Source of the DNA: CAYPTY01 sp965659005
Lineage (GTDB): Bacteria > Bacteroidota > Rhodothermia > Balneolales > Balneolaceae
Length of the DNA: 12,296 nucleotides
Direction of reading: 5' to 3'
Assembly: GCA_965659005.1 (NCBI GenBank)
Contig: CBFHVG010000019.1
Location: 1-12,296 of the forward strand
Shown: positions 1 to 7,387 of the stretch, in pieces
How the letters are laid out: each line of letters begins with the position of its first letter
Position numbering within the stretch: the stretch's first letter is position 1
Notes under the pieces: model-generated
What the model was told of the DNA's origin: nothing
What the model saw: only the letters and a program-made list of their open reading frames with translations
Database searches by the model: none
Translations under genes and position numbers: made by a program

Positions 1-764
1 ATCACATCATCAAGTGCAACTGTTTGAGGTGTGGAAACAATAATAGCACCTGTTAATGGAACCGTCTGAACAATGGTCAATTGAATATCACCGGTCCCGG
101 GAGGTAAATCCAGAACCATATAATCCAATTCGCCCCACTCCACTTCAGTCATAAATTGTTTTACAGCGGAAGTGGCCATCGGACCTCTCCAAACCATGGC
201 CTGATCTACATCAACCAAAAAACCCATGGATACCAGCTTAATGCCATACTTTTCATGCGGCACCAGCTTTTTGCGAGTAGTGATATTGGGTCGCTCAAAA
301 ATATCAAACATGGTTGGGATGCTCGGACCGTAAATATCCGTATCCATCAAACCCACTTTATATCCCATTGATGCTAATGATGCGGCAAGGTTAACAGCAA
401 CGGTTGATTTACCCACGCCACCTTTACCGGAAGCCACCGCAATTATATTCTTTACACCACTTAAAGGTTGCTCCGGCTCACTTGGAGGAGTTGCCGTCTC
501 TTGCTTACGCTTGCTCACATTTACAGCAGTTGTGATGTCGAGCACGGCATCTTTATCAATAAAATTCTTAATTGCCTCTTCAGCTTTGTGCTTAAGTTCA
601 GCCTCTAGCGCCGGATCTTTAGCCGGGAATTCAATGCTGAAACTGATGTATTTATCCTGAATGATGATATCATGAATCATATCCAGTGATACAACATCTT
701 GTTTTACTTGAGGATGGAGAACATGAGATAGGGCTGTTAGAACCTGATCTTTATTAATAGCCAT
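1..764 (-). CDS. mrp: Mrp/ApbC-family iron-sulfur cluster carrier ATPase (3' end outside window)
   Basis: The gene reads leftward from an ATG at 764-762, and 254 codons are visible before the window edge. Residues about 5-80 form a MIP18/DUF59-type domain (HPQVKQDVVSLDMI near 17-30). A variable linker of about 20 residues follows, then a P-loop domain with the deviant Walker A motif GKGGVGKST at 113-121, a DTDIYGPSIP stretch at 141-150 and DLPPGTGD at 219-226. This order is typical of Mrp/ApbC proteins, which bind and transfer Fe-S clusters in the cytoplasm in an ATP-dependent way. Family members run to about 350-380 residues, so roughly the last 100, including the expected cluster-binding CxxC pair, lie beyond position 1 and cannot be checked. 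The gene is divergent from the next gene. No Shine-Dalgarno precedes the start. The family call is secure; the client proteins are unknown. Confidence 0.95.
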   Translation of the reverse strand, partial: MAINKDQVLTALSHVLHPQVKQDVVSLDMIHDIIIQDKYISFSIEFPAKDPALEAELKHKAEEAIKNFIDKDAVLDITTAVNVSKRKQETATPPSEPEQPLSGVKNIIAVASGKGGVGKSTVAVNLAASLASMGYKVGLMDTDIYGPSIPTMFDIFERPNITTRKKLVPHEKYGIKLVSMGFLVDVDQAMVWRGPMATSAVKQFMTEVEWGELDYMVLDLPPGTGDIQLTIVQTVPLTGAIIVSTPQTVALDDV

Positions 765-801
765 TTAATGGTATCTAAATATTGGTTGTTTAAACTAAGC
801 T

Positions 802-834
802 CAAAGATAAGAAGCTTTTTGCTTAAGCCTGAAA
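802..834 (-). promoter_or_regulatory. Putative Bacteroidota-type promoter of mrp
   Basis: On the minus strand, TATCTTTG (809-802) matches the Bacteroidota -7 consensus TAnnTTTG exactly. A weak -33 element, TTTC (834-831) against consensus TTTG, lies 21 nt upstream. This would start transcription near 795, about 30 nt before the mrp ATG. The -7 box is seen directly; its use as a promoter is inferred from the consensus of related phyla. Confidence 0.45.
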
Positions 835-863
835 ATGAAAAATCGACTTTTTTGGTTCCGTTT

Positions 864-880
864 TCGAATATTTTATTCGA
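864..880. repeat. Perfect inverted repeat 7-3-7 in the divergent intergenic region
   Basis: TCGAATA (864-870) and TATTCGA (874-880) are exact reverse complements separated by TTT. The repeat lies 34 nt before the cupin start, where a promoter for the rightward genes should be. TTTG at 851-854 followed by 19 nt and TATTCGA is a poor match to a -33/-7 promoter overlapping the right arm. The symmetry would suit a dimeric repressor or activator operator; the low GC content argues against a terminator. No regulator gene is visible nearby. Confidence 0.4.
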
Positions 881-913
881 TAATGTGTAACTTCATTTCT
901 TTCTGAAACACAG

Positions 914-1285
914 ATGGTCTACATGCAAGGGTATAAAATAGTTCGCACACCTAAACGAATACCTGTCCCCGGAAACAAACTGATCGAAGAATACATCGGC
1001 AGAGTTCATACCGGAGATGATAAGGTATCTATTGCTCACATGATTGCTCCACCGGAATGGGGAGAACCTGCCCAAACACCGGCTTTTGACGAAATGACCA
1101 TTATGATCAGAGGAAAAATGAATATTAAAATCGGTGATGAAGAAGTAATTCTGAACTCCGGCGAGGTTATATTAACAGAGGCTGGTACCACTGTTCAATA
1201 TTCAAACCCATACAAAGAAGAAAATGAATACTGGGCGATCTGCATGCCAGCCTTCAGCCCTGAATCAGCAAACCGAAAATCCTGA
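914..1285 (+). CDS. Small single-domain cupin protein with degenerate metal site
   Basis: This is a 123-residue protein of one cupin beta-barrel. ATG at 923 (residue 4) is an alternative start, and no Shine-Dalgarno decides between them. The region FDEMTIMIRGKMNIKIGDEE (58-77) and the following GEVILTEAGTTVQYSN (83-98) have the pattern of cupin motifs 1 and 2. The usual HxH pair of motif 1 and the His of motif 2 are not present: the segment at 49-60 has W, E, Q, D and E instead, and 94-97 reads VQYS. It resembles the EutQ-like or uncharacterised cupins more than a classical metal-dependent dioxygenase. It may bind a small ligand or use carboxylates for a metal. Its stop is 7 nt before gcvT, which suggests co-transcription. 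Substrate and reaction are unknown. Confidence 0.8.
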   Translation: MVYMQGYKIVRTPKRIPVPGNKLIEEYIGRVHTGDDKVSIAHMIAPPEWGEPAQTPAFDEMTIMIRGKMNIKIGDEEVILNSGEVILTEAGTTVQYSNPYKEENEYWAICMPAFSPESANRKS

Positions 1286-1292
1286 TAAATCC

Positions 1293-2387
1293 ATGTTAAA
1301 AAAGACACCATTTTATGCGGTTCACCAAAAGGAAGGCGCAAAACTTGTAGATTTTGCCGGCTATGAAATGCCGGTTCAGTACAAAGGCATTAAAATTGAG
1401 CATAATGCTGTTCGAAATGACGTTGGTATCTTTGACGTATCTCACATGGGCGAGTTTTTTGTTAGTGGTGAGCATGCTCTGGACCTGATTCAGAAAGTAA
1501 CCATCAACGATGCATCAAAATTAGAGCCTGGTAAAGCTCAGTATTCAGCTATGTGTTTTGAAGATGGTGGAATTGTAGATGACCTCATTGTTTATATGCT
1601 GGATGAAAACGAGTACATGCTGGTTGTAAATGCTTCTAACATTGAGAAGGATTTTAACTGGATTGCCAGTCAGAATAGCATGGGTGCTGAATTGATAAAT
1701 CGCTCTGATTCTTATGCTCTTCTTGCTGTACAGGGACCGAAATCTGTGGAAACGCTTCAGTCTCTCACCGATACCGATCTGAATGGAATTGGATTTTATG
1801 CTTTTGAGCAAGGCACCGTAGCCGGAGTGCCTATGATCATTTCGGCAACCGGTTATACCGGTGAAAAAGGTTTTGAGCTCTATTTTGAGGCAACCAACAG
1901 CGATGCTGAGGCAGTATGGAATGCTATCATGGAAGCAGGAGCTTCATCAAATATTGAACCAGCCGGGCTGGGTGCGCGTGATACCCTTAGACTGGAAATG
2001 GGATATGCCCTTTACGGAAATGATATTACAGACAAAACCAATCCGCTTGAAGGCCGACTTGGTTGGTTAACTAAGCTTGACAAAGGGGACTTTGTAGCAT
2101 CGGACGTTTTGAAGAAAGTTAAAGAAGAAGGAACCACCCGTCAGTTGGTTGGCTTCGAAGTTCAGGATGAACGATCTATTCCAAGAAATGGATATGAAAT
2201 CCTGGATAAGGAAGATAATGTGATTGGTTTTGTGACCAGTGGAACAATGTCGATCAGTTTAGGTAAAGCAATAGGAATGGGATACGTGAATAAACCGCAT
2301 AATGCAATAGACACTGAAATCCACATTGCAATACGTAAGAAAAAAGCGTTGGCAAAGGTGGTAAGGCCACCTTTCCTGAAAAAATAA
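1293..2387 (+). CDS. gcvT: Glycine cleavage system aminomethyltransferase (T protein)
   Basis: GcvT transfers the methylene group of the aminomethyl-lipoyl H protein to tetrahydrofolate and releases ammonia, in the cytoplasm. The product is 364 residues, the usual length. Recognisable segments are FDVSHMGEF (47-55), GGIVDDLIVY (92-101, with the family's folate-site aspartate at 96/97), LLAVQGPKS (143-151), ATGYTGEKGFELYF (185-198), EPAGLGARDTLRLEMGYALY (222-241) and a C-terminal barrel with GFVTSG (312-317). An ATG at 1224 in the same frame would add 23 residues that overlap the cupin gene and resemble no family member, so 1293 is chosen, 7 nt after the cupin stop. The segment TMSISLGKAIGMGYV has Ile where Pro is common. 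No gcvH or gcvP is visible here, so the partner proteins must be encoded elsewhere. Confidence 0.95.
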   Translation: MLKKTPFYAVHQKEGAKLVDFAGYEMPVQYKGIKIEHNAVRNDVGIFDVSHMGEFFVSGEHALDLIQKVTINDASKLEPGKAQYSAMCFEDGGIVDDLIVYMLDENEYMLVVNASNIEKDFNWIASQNSMGAELINRSDSYALLAVQGPKSVETLQSLTDTDLNGIGFYAFEQGTVAGVPMIISATGYTGEKGFELYFEATNSDAEAVWNAIMEAGASSNIEPAGLGARDTLRLEMGYALYGNDITDKTNPLEGRLGWLTKLDKGDFVASDVLKKVKEEGTTRQLVGFEVQDERSIPRNGYEILDKEDNVIGFVTSGTMSISLGKAIGMGYVNKPHNAIDTEIHIAIRKKKALAKVVRPPFLKK

Positions 2388-2400
2388 ATCAAGAGGTTAC

Positions 2401-3129
2401 ATGCCAGAAATAAATAATATTGATGTCTATTTCACACAACAGTCAGTTCAGGAAGAGGCATTAAGGGGGAAAACGGCAGTTGTTATAGATGTGCTTCGAG
2501 CCACTACTACTATAACTACGGCACTTAGTAATGGCGCACGGCAAATAATTCCCGTTGAAGATATGAGCGAAGCCAGCAGAATGATTCATAGTTTTGATTC
2601 AGACCAGTACTTATTGTGCGGTGAAAAGGATGGAAAGAAAATTGATGGTTATGCACTGGGAAACTCACCTCTGGAATACACAGAAGATACTATTGGTGGT
2701 AAAACCATCATCTTTACCACTACAAATGGCACAAAAGCCATTAAAAAGACAAGCATCGCACTGAATACATACATTGCATCCTTCGTGAATATGGAGGCTG
2801 TGACTCAGAAGTTATTCGCTCATGACAATGAAATTGTTCTGGTTTGTTCGGGCTGGAAGGGTCGGATCTCCTTTGAAGACAGTCTTTTAGCCGGAGCCCT
2901 GATTCATTCCCTTGGAAATGGTATTTTACCCAAGAATGCAAAAGACGGCGCAAAAGTAGCATTCGGCTTATATCAAAAATATGGAAAAGACATTGCCTCT
3001 GAAGTAAAGCAGTCTGATCATGCAAAAAGACTGAAGGGATTTGTAAGCGAGGAGGAAATCGAGTATTGTTGTGATGTCGATAAGTTTTCAGTAGTGCCTT
3101 CATTTGCGGACGGGATAATCACTACATAA
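2401..3129 (+). CDS. comB: ComB-family 2-phosphosulfolactate phosphatase
   Basis: This 242-residue protein matches the ComB family throughout. It has VIDVLRATTT (28-37), GEKDGKKIDGYALGNSP (74-90), TTTNGTKA (106-113), CSGWKGRISFEDSLLAG (149-165) and a C-terminal segment ending KFSVVPSF (228-235). In methanogens ComB is a Mg2+-dependent phosphatase converting 2-phosphosulfolactate to sulfolactate in coenzyme M synthesis. Many bacteria without coenzyme M carry homologues of uncertain role. No comA, comC or other sulfonate gene is visible in this window, so the substrate here may be sulfolactate phosphate or another phosphorylated hydroxyacid. AAGAGG at 2391-2396 is a Shine-Dalgarno-like sequence just before the ATG. 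The gene begins 13 nt after gcvT and ends 3 nt before ftsK. The family call is firm; the physiological reaction is inferred. Confidence 0.88.
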   Translation: MPEINNIDVYFTQQSVQEEALRGKTAVVIDVLRATTTITTALSNGARQIIPVEDMSEASRMIHSFDSDQYLLCGEKDGKKIDGYALGNSPLEYTEDTIGGKTIIFTTTNGTKAIKKTSIALNTYIASFVNMEAVTQKLFAHDNEIVLVCSGWKGRISFEDSLLAGALIHSLGNGILPKNAKDGAKVAFGLYQKYGKDIASEVKQSDHAKRLKGFVSEEEIEYCCDVDKFSVVPSFADGIITT

Positions 3130-3132
3130 AGT

Positions 3133-5667
3133 ATGGCTAAGAAAAAGAACCTCAATACACCAAAAACAGCAGAAGCGACAGCTACCCGCAAAAGGGAAGT
3201 AGCCGGGATAATGCTAATTGCGGTCGCAATTCTATTGGGGCTAAGTATCATCAGTTACAATACAGGAGATTATTTCAAGGTCTCCAGAGTCTCTTTCTTT
3301 AAACTATTCTCTCCTGATTCTACTGCACAACAGGTAAGCAATATGCTTGGTCCTGTAGGCGCTTATCTTGGACACTTTTTTGTTCATACTCTCTTCGGCT
3401 ATACCTCAGTAATTATACCGGGCATCCTTACGATTCTTGGATGGCACATATTCAGGCACAGACAACCTCGTGAACTTTACTGGCCATCAATATTGGCATT
3501 ATGGGGTATGCTTATTCTATCCTCAATTTTTGGATGGATATATAATGCTGAAGGTCCAGTTTCTCCAGTTTGGGCAGGTGGTTCCGGTGTTGCCATCTCA
3601 AATATTCTTCAAAATATACTAGGTGTTGGATCCATCATCCTTTTATCTGTTTTTGCCTTAATAACAGGTATTCTGCTCATTGATCGTGATCTGCAGAAAA
3701 CAGTTGATAATGTAAAATCCTGGTTGCGTAGACTTAATGAGAAGCTGGATGAAAGAAAAGCAGAAAGAGCTCAGCAAAAAGAAATTCGACTTAGGGAAAA
3801 AGAAGCCCAGAAAGAGCTAAAAGCAGCACAGAAGGAAGAGAAAAAAGCCGAGGCTAAGAAGACTGTTGCTGAACCAATTCCGGTGGTTGAAAAGGAAGAA
3901 AGCCAGAAAGAACAAGAGAAAATTGTTGCCCCGCCGATCGAAGAAATCATCAAGGAATCGGAAGAAAAAGAAAAAGCCAGACTCGAGGCAGAAGAAAAGG
4001 AAAAAGAATCCATCGACACTCGGCCAAGAGCCATTCTCGAAAAGCCTAATAAGGAAGAATCAAAATCTTCTGATGAAGAAGAAGATGATGATGTTGAAGT
4101 AAATGTGATTGTTGGTGAAGGTGACGAAGAGGCCGGCGATAAAGATCTGGATAAGCTGAATAAAGAAGTTGCCAAGGAAGTGCCTGTAATCAGGTACAAA
4201 TTCCCAAGTATTGATATTCTGGATACACCCCCAGCCGACAGGAAGCAGGTGAATTTTGAAGAGATTCAGGAAAATAAACGCATTATACTCGACAAGCTAA
4301 AAAGGCATAAGATCGAGATTCTAAGCATTAATGCAATTGTTGGCCCGACAGTTACGCTTTATGAGCTGGAACCTGCTCCAGATGTGAAAATTTCCAAGAT
4401 TGAGAGCTATGCAAACGATATTAAGATGGCCACGGCTGCTTATGGTCTTCGAATCATCGCCCCTATTCCAGGCAAATCAGCAGTTGGTATTGAAGTACCA
4501 AACAGTACTACTGAAACAGTATATATCAAGCAGATGATCAACACGAAGAAGTTCGTGGAAACAGATTATGACCTGCCTGTAGCTTTTGGTAAAACCATTG
4601 AAAACGAAGTGTTCATGATTGACCTTCGCAGAATGCCTCACTTGTTGATGGCAGGTGCTACTGGTTCCGGTAAGTCGGTTGGTGTGAATACCATTATTAC
4701 TTGTCTGCTTTATAAGTGTCATCCGGATAATCTGAAGTTTGTGATGATTGATCCAAAGAAGATTGAGCTATCACTCTATCAGCACATTAAGGATCACTTC
4801 CTGGCTCAACTTCCTCATGCAGAAGAACCTATTGTAACCGATACATCCAAGGCTTTGGAAACACTGAATAGTGTGTGTAAGGAAATGGATGAGCGCTATG
4901 ACTTGCTGAAAATGGCCATGGTGCGCGATATCAAGGATTATAATGATAAGTTCAAATCGGGTGTGCTGGATGAAGAACTTGGTCACCGCCACCTCCCATA
5001 TATTGTTGTGATTATCGACGAGCTTGCCGACTTGATGATGACAGCGGGTAAACAAATTGAAGAACCAATTGCCCGACTCGCCCAGCTTGCACGTGCTATT
5101 GGTATTCACCTGGTAGTTGCTACTCAAAGACCATCAGTAAATGTAATTACAGGTACCATTAAAGCGAATTTCCCTGCTCGAATTGCTTATCAGGTTGCTT
5201 CAAAAGTGGATTCCAGAACCATTATTGATATGGGTGGAGCTGATCAGCTGATTGGTCGTGGTGATATGCTATTTCACAATGGCGCTGGTACGGTTCGTAT
5301 TCAAAATGCCTTTGTATCTACTCCTGAAGTCGAAAGAATTACGTCTTTTATTGGAGCACAGGCCGGTTTCGATAAGCCGTTCTTTTTACCAGTTGTTGAA
5401 GAAGAAGTGGCAGGCATGGATAATCCCCTTGACGATATTGACGAGCTATTTGAATCTGCGGCTAAAGTGGTGATTTTACACCAACAGGGATCCGTATCAT
5501 TACTACAAAGAAAACTAAAAATCGGTTATAACAGGGCTGGTAGAATTATTGACCAATTATTTGGCGCTGGAATCGTTGGACCTTATCAAGGATCAACAGC
5601 ACGAGATGTGTTGGTCTCTACAGAAGAAGAACTAGAAGACATATTGGATGACATCCGTAATCAATAA
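3133..5667 (+). CDS. ftsK: FtsK/SpoIIIE-family DNA translocase
   Basis: FtsK is a septum-anchored hexameric ATPase that pumps the chromosome terminus through the closing division site. The 844 residues show the full architecture. Four membrane helices lie at about 22-42, 78-104, 116-137 and 161-184. A highly charged linker follows at about 195-350, lysine/glutamate-rich and probably coiled coil at 200-245, then acidic. The motor domain starts near 352, with Walker A GATGSGKS at 508-515 and Walker B VVIIDELADLM at 625-635 (D629, E630). A winged-helix gamma domain for DNA orientation signals lies at about 765-840. The N-terminal membrane part is short compared with E. coli FtsK, as in SpoIIIE/SftA-like proteins. 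The gene overlaps the next gene by 20 nt. Neighbouring lolA is typical for Bacteroidota-like genomes. Confidence 0.97.
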   Translation: MAKKKNLNTPKTAEATATRKREVAGIMLIAVAILLGLSIISYNTGDYFKVSRVSFFKLFSPDSTAQQVSNMLGPVGAYLGHFFVHTLFGYTSVIIPGILTILGWHIFRHRQPRELYWPSILALWGMLILSSIFGWIYNAEGPVSPVWAGGSGVAISNILQNILGVGSIILLSVFALITGILLIDRDLQKTVDNVKSWLRRLNEKLDERKAERAQQKEIRLREKEAQKELKAAQKEEKKAEAKKTVAEPIPVVEKEESQKEQEKIVAPPIEEIIKESEEKEKARLEAEEKEKESIDTRPRAILEKPNKEESKSSDEEEDDDVEVNVIVGEGDEEAGDKDLDKLNKEVAKEVPVIRYKFPSIDILDTPPADRKQVNFEEIQENKRIILDKLKRHKIEILSINAIVGPTVTLYELEPAPDVKISKIESYANDIKMATAAYGLRIIAPIPGKSAVGIEVPNSTTETVYIKQMINTKKFVETDYDLPVAFGKTIENEVFMIDLRRMPHLLMAGATGSGKSVGVNTIITCLLYKCHPDNLKFVMIDPKKIELSLYQHIKDHFLAQLPHAEEPIVTDTSKALETLNSVCKEMDERYDLLKMAMVRDIKDYNDKFKSGVLDEELGHRHLPYIVVIIDELADLMMTAGKQIEEPIARLAQLARAIGIHLVVATQRPSVNVITGTIKANFPARIAYQVASKVDSRTIIDMGGADQLIGRGDMLFHNGAGTVRIQNAFVSTPEVERITSFIGAQAGFDKPFFLPVVEEEVAGMDNPLDDIDELFESAAKVVILHQQGSVSLLQRKLKIGYNRAGRIIDQLFGAGIVGPYQGSTARDVLVSTEEELEDILDDIRNQ

Positions 5668-6271
5668 ATCCCTGCTGCTCATCATCACTTTCATGATAGG
5701 AAGTGACTGGGTATCAGCCCAATCAACTGCTCTTAATGAACTGAAGTCAAAATTTGACGATGATCAGGTTATGATTGCACAGTTTCGTCACAGCTTTACA
5801 GATTCCTATACCGGGGAAGTGCTTAATTCAGAAGGTGAAATTGTAATTAGTTCAAATGGATATAAGCTAACAGGTGAGGATCAGATCCTGGTTGTAGATG
5901 GCGAGGTTTCCACTGTGTACGATGCATTAAAGAATCGCGTAATTATCAGTTTTTATGATCCTGAAGAAGATGATTTTGCTCCATCCCGAACATTAAACGG
6001 AGTTGATTCAACCTATACCGTTTCTGAAGAAAAAGACAAAGGAGATATAAAACGTATTGTTATGAAAACGGATGATGATTTTGCTGTATTTCCCGTCATC
6101 GAGATTTTTGCAGATCGGAATAACACTCCACTTCAGATTCTTGCAGTAGATGCTGCTGATAATCAGATTCTCACTTTATTTGAAAATGCCCGTTTCATTC
6201 CTAAAGCTCAGGTCGATTTTACCATCAATTATCCTGAGGATGCTGAAATCATTGATATGCGCATCGAATGA
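5648..6271 (+). CDS. lolA: LolA-like periplasmic outer-membrane lipoprotein carrier
   Basis: The product has 207 residues. Residues 1-24 form a signal peptide (hydrophobic 8-18, cleavage probable after VSA at 24, followed by Gln, so not a lipoprotein). The mature part has the alternating beta-strand pattern of the LolA/LolB fold: MIAQFRHSF (41-49) and TGEVLNSEGEIVIS (55-68) correspond to the family's opening strands, and later strands include TVYDALKNRVIISFY. LolA accepts lipoproteins from LolCDE at the inner membrane and ferries them to the outer membrane. The start lies inside the last codons of ftsK in another frame, giving a 20-nt overlap and implying translational coupling. It also overlaps the next gene at ATGA. 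The match to LolA rests on fold pattern and the FtsK neighbourhood rather than strong residue identity, so the exact function is moderately certain. Confidence 0.78.
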   Translation: MTSVINKSLLLIITFMIGSDWVSAQSTALNELKSKFDDDQVMIAQFRHSFTDSYTGEVLNSEGEIVISSNGYKLTGEDQILVVDGEVSTVYDALKNRVIISFYDPEEDDFAPSRTLNGVDSTYTVSEEKDKGDIKRIVMKTDDDFAVFPVIEIFADRNNTPLQILAVDAADNQILTLFENARFIPKAQVDFTINYPEDAEIIDMRIE

Positions 6272-7293
6272 AAAATGCCCTTAAACTTCTGTTGAGTATT
6301 GCTTTTGCAGGCCTTTTTATGTGGCTTGCATTCAGGGAAGTTGATTTCAGTGAATTCCTGGAAGCTTCAAAAGGGATGACTTTTGGTTGGATTCTGCCCT
6401 ATATAATCGTCCTGCTAACAGCGCATTACCTTCGAGCGGAGCGCTGGCGGCTTCTGCTTGATAAAGATCAGGAAAGAAACAGACTTACTCTTTTTACAAG
6501 CGTAATGTTCGCTTATCTGATTAACATTCCTTTTCCTCGTCTGGGTGAAATTTCTCGTCCTGTGTATGTTGCTCAAAAAGAAAATGTGAGTAAGAGCAAG
6601 CTCATTGGCACCATTGTACTTGAGCGTATAATCGATATTGTGGGTATGCTCCTTCTCGTTTTATTTGTTGTGTTCTTCTTGATTTCAGATCTGGATGTTC
6701 TGAGCACAATAGCCGGAACGGATATAACACAAACAGATTCTTTGTCAGACATTTTCTTCAACCTTGTTGTTTATGGGTCGGGTTTTGTGTTGTTGTGCAT
6801 TTTCCTTTATCAAATCATCCGGTTGATGTACAAAAAGAATGATAAGGTAACTTCCTTCATAGATAAGTTTAAAGAAGTATTGAAGACCTTTATTGATGGG
6901 CTGACTGCTATTCGTAATTTGAAAGAATGGCCATTATTCATTCTACATAGTGCACTGATCTGGGTCTGTTATATAACCACTACCTGGATTGCTTTCTGGA
7001 TGTTTGATTTACAGAATACCTATGATTTGAGTTGGATTGATGCATTGGTGGTAACCATTGTGGCGGCAATAGGAATTATAATTCCTGCTCCAGGTGGTAT
7101 TGGAACCTATCATTGGTTTGCAAAACAGGCACTATATGTTTTATATGCTGTGCCGCAGGTAGTTGGTTTAGCATATGCTACACTTGTACATGCAGCAAAC
7201 CTATTGATTATTATAATAGTGACCCCTGTGTTGTTATCAATGGATAAATTTTATTCATTGAAAAGGAATAAAACGGACGTCCTTTCGTCGTAG
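6268..7293 (+). CDS. Multi-pass membrane protein of the YbhN/AglD (UPF0104, LPG-synthase TM) family
   Basis: This 341-residue integral membrane protein has hydrophobic segments at about 4-22, 39-56, 75-90, 115-140, 163-184, 222-247, 257-275 and 295-325. Family hallmarks are RAERWRLLL (56-64), PFPRLGEISRP (88-98), VLERIIDIVG (117-126) and IIPAPGGIGTYHW (271-283). The family includes the flippase half of MprF and proteins such as YbhN and AglD. It is thought to move or help build lipid-linked molecules across the inner membrane; the substrate here is unknown. There is no C-terminal lysyl-transferase domain, so it is not a full MprF. The start overlaps the lolA stop as ATGA, suggesting coupling and a shared envelope-lipid role. 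The stop codon sits in the loop of a small hairpin (7280-7300). Confidence 0.85.
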   Translation: MKNALKLLLSIAFAGLFMWLAFREVDFSEFLEASKGMTFGWILPYIIVLLTAHYLRAERWRLLLDKDQERNRLTLFTSVMFAYLINIPFPRLGEISRPVYVAQKENVSKSKLIGTIVLERIIDIVGMLLLVLFVVFFLISDLDVLSTIAGTDITQTDSLSDIFFNLVVYGSGFVLLCIFLYQIIRLMYKKNDKVTSFIDKFKEVLKTFIDGLTAIRNLKEWPLFILHSALIWVCYITTTWIAFWMFDLQNTYDLSWIDALVVTIVAAIGIIIPAPGGIGTYHWFAKQALYVLYAVPQVVGLAYATLVHAANLLIIIIVTPVLLSMDKFYSLKRNKTDVLSS

Positions 7294-7300
7294 GAAAGGA
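7280..7300 (+). other. Hairpin spanning the stop codon of the YbhN-like gene
   Basis: TCCTTTC (7280-7286) pairs exactly with GAAAGGA (7294-7300) around a 7-nt loop that contains the TAG stop (7291-7293). No T-run follows, so it is not a standard intrinsic terminator. It could protect the 3' end of the mRNA or attenuate read-through into the next unit, or be chance. Confidence 0.35.
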
Positions 7301-7342
7301 ACAAAATATCATCAGCGAACTACAGATCAACTAAATCGAAAT

Positions 7343-7387
7343 CTTTTTTTCGTTTTTAGTACATTTACCAAACCCCATTTAGAAGAG
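7343..7387 (+). promoter_or_regulatory. Possible promoter of the outer-membrane/HU/SPOR/ExbBD unit
   Basis: The 94-nt gap at 7294-7387 is the only real intergenic space between 914 and the window end. It holds a T-rich block (7344-7357) and TACATTTA (7360-7367), one mismatch from the Bacteroidota -7 box TAnnTTTG. No good -33 element is found 19-21 nt upstream. AGAAGAG (7381-7387) directly abuts the ATG and is too close to act as a normal ribosome-binding site. The promoter call rests mainly on position. Confidence 0.3.

Noticed and set aside
156..371. 71-residue plus-strand open frame
   Set aside because: It lies opposite the conserved P-loop domain of the mrp gene, which clearly is the coding strand here.
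1224..1292. Longer gcvT start at 1224 adding 23 residues
   Set aside because: The extension overlaps the cupin coding sequence, does not resemble GcvT N-termini, and the start at 1293 gives the standard 364-residue length.
3771..4199. 142-residue serine-rich open frame on the minus strand inside ftsK
   Set aside because: It is the antisense of the Lys/Glu-rich FtsK linker; serine-rich low complexity is the expected shadow of GAA/GAG codons.
7333..7357. Possible intrinsic terminator: AAATCGAAA / TTTCGTTTT imperfect hairpin with T-runs
   Set aside because: The stem is almost all A-T with a T-T mismatch, and the T-run is inside the stem and loop rather than after a GC-rich stem; it fits an AT-rich promoter region equally well.
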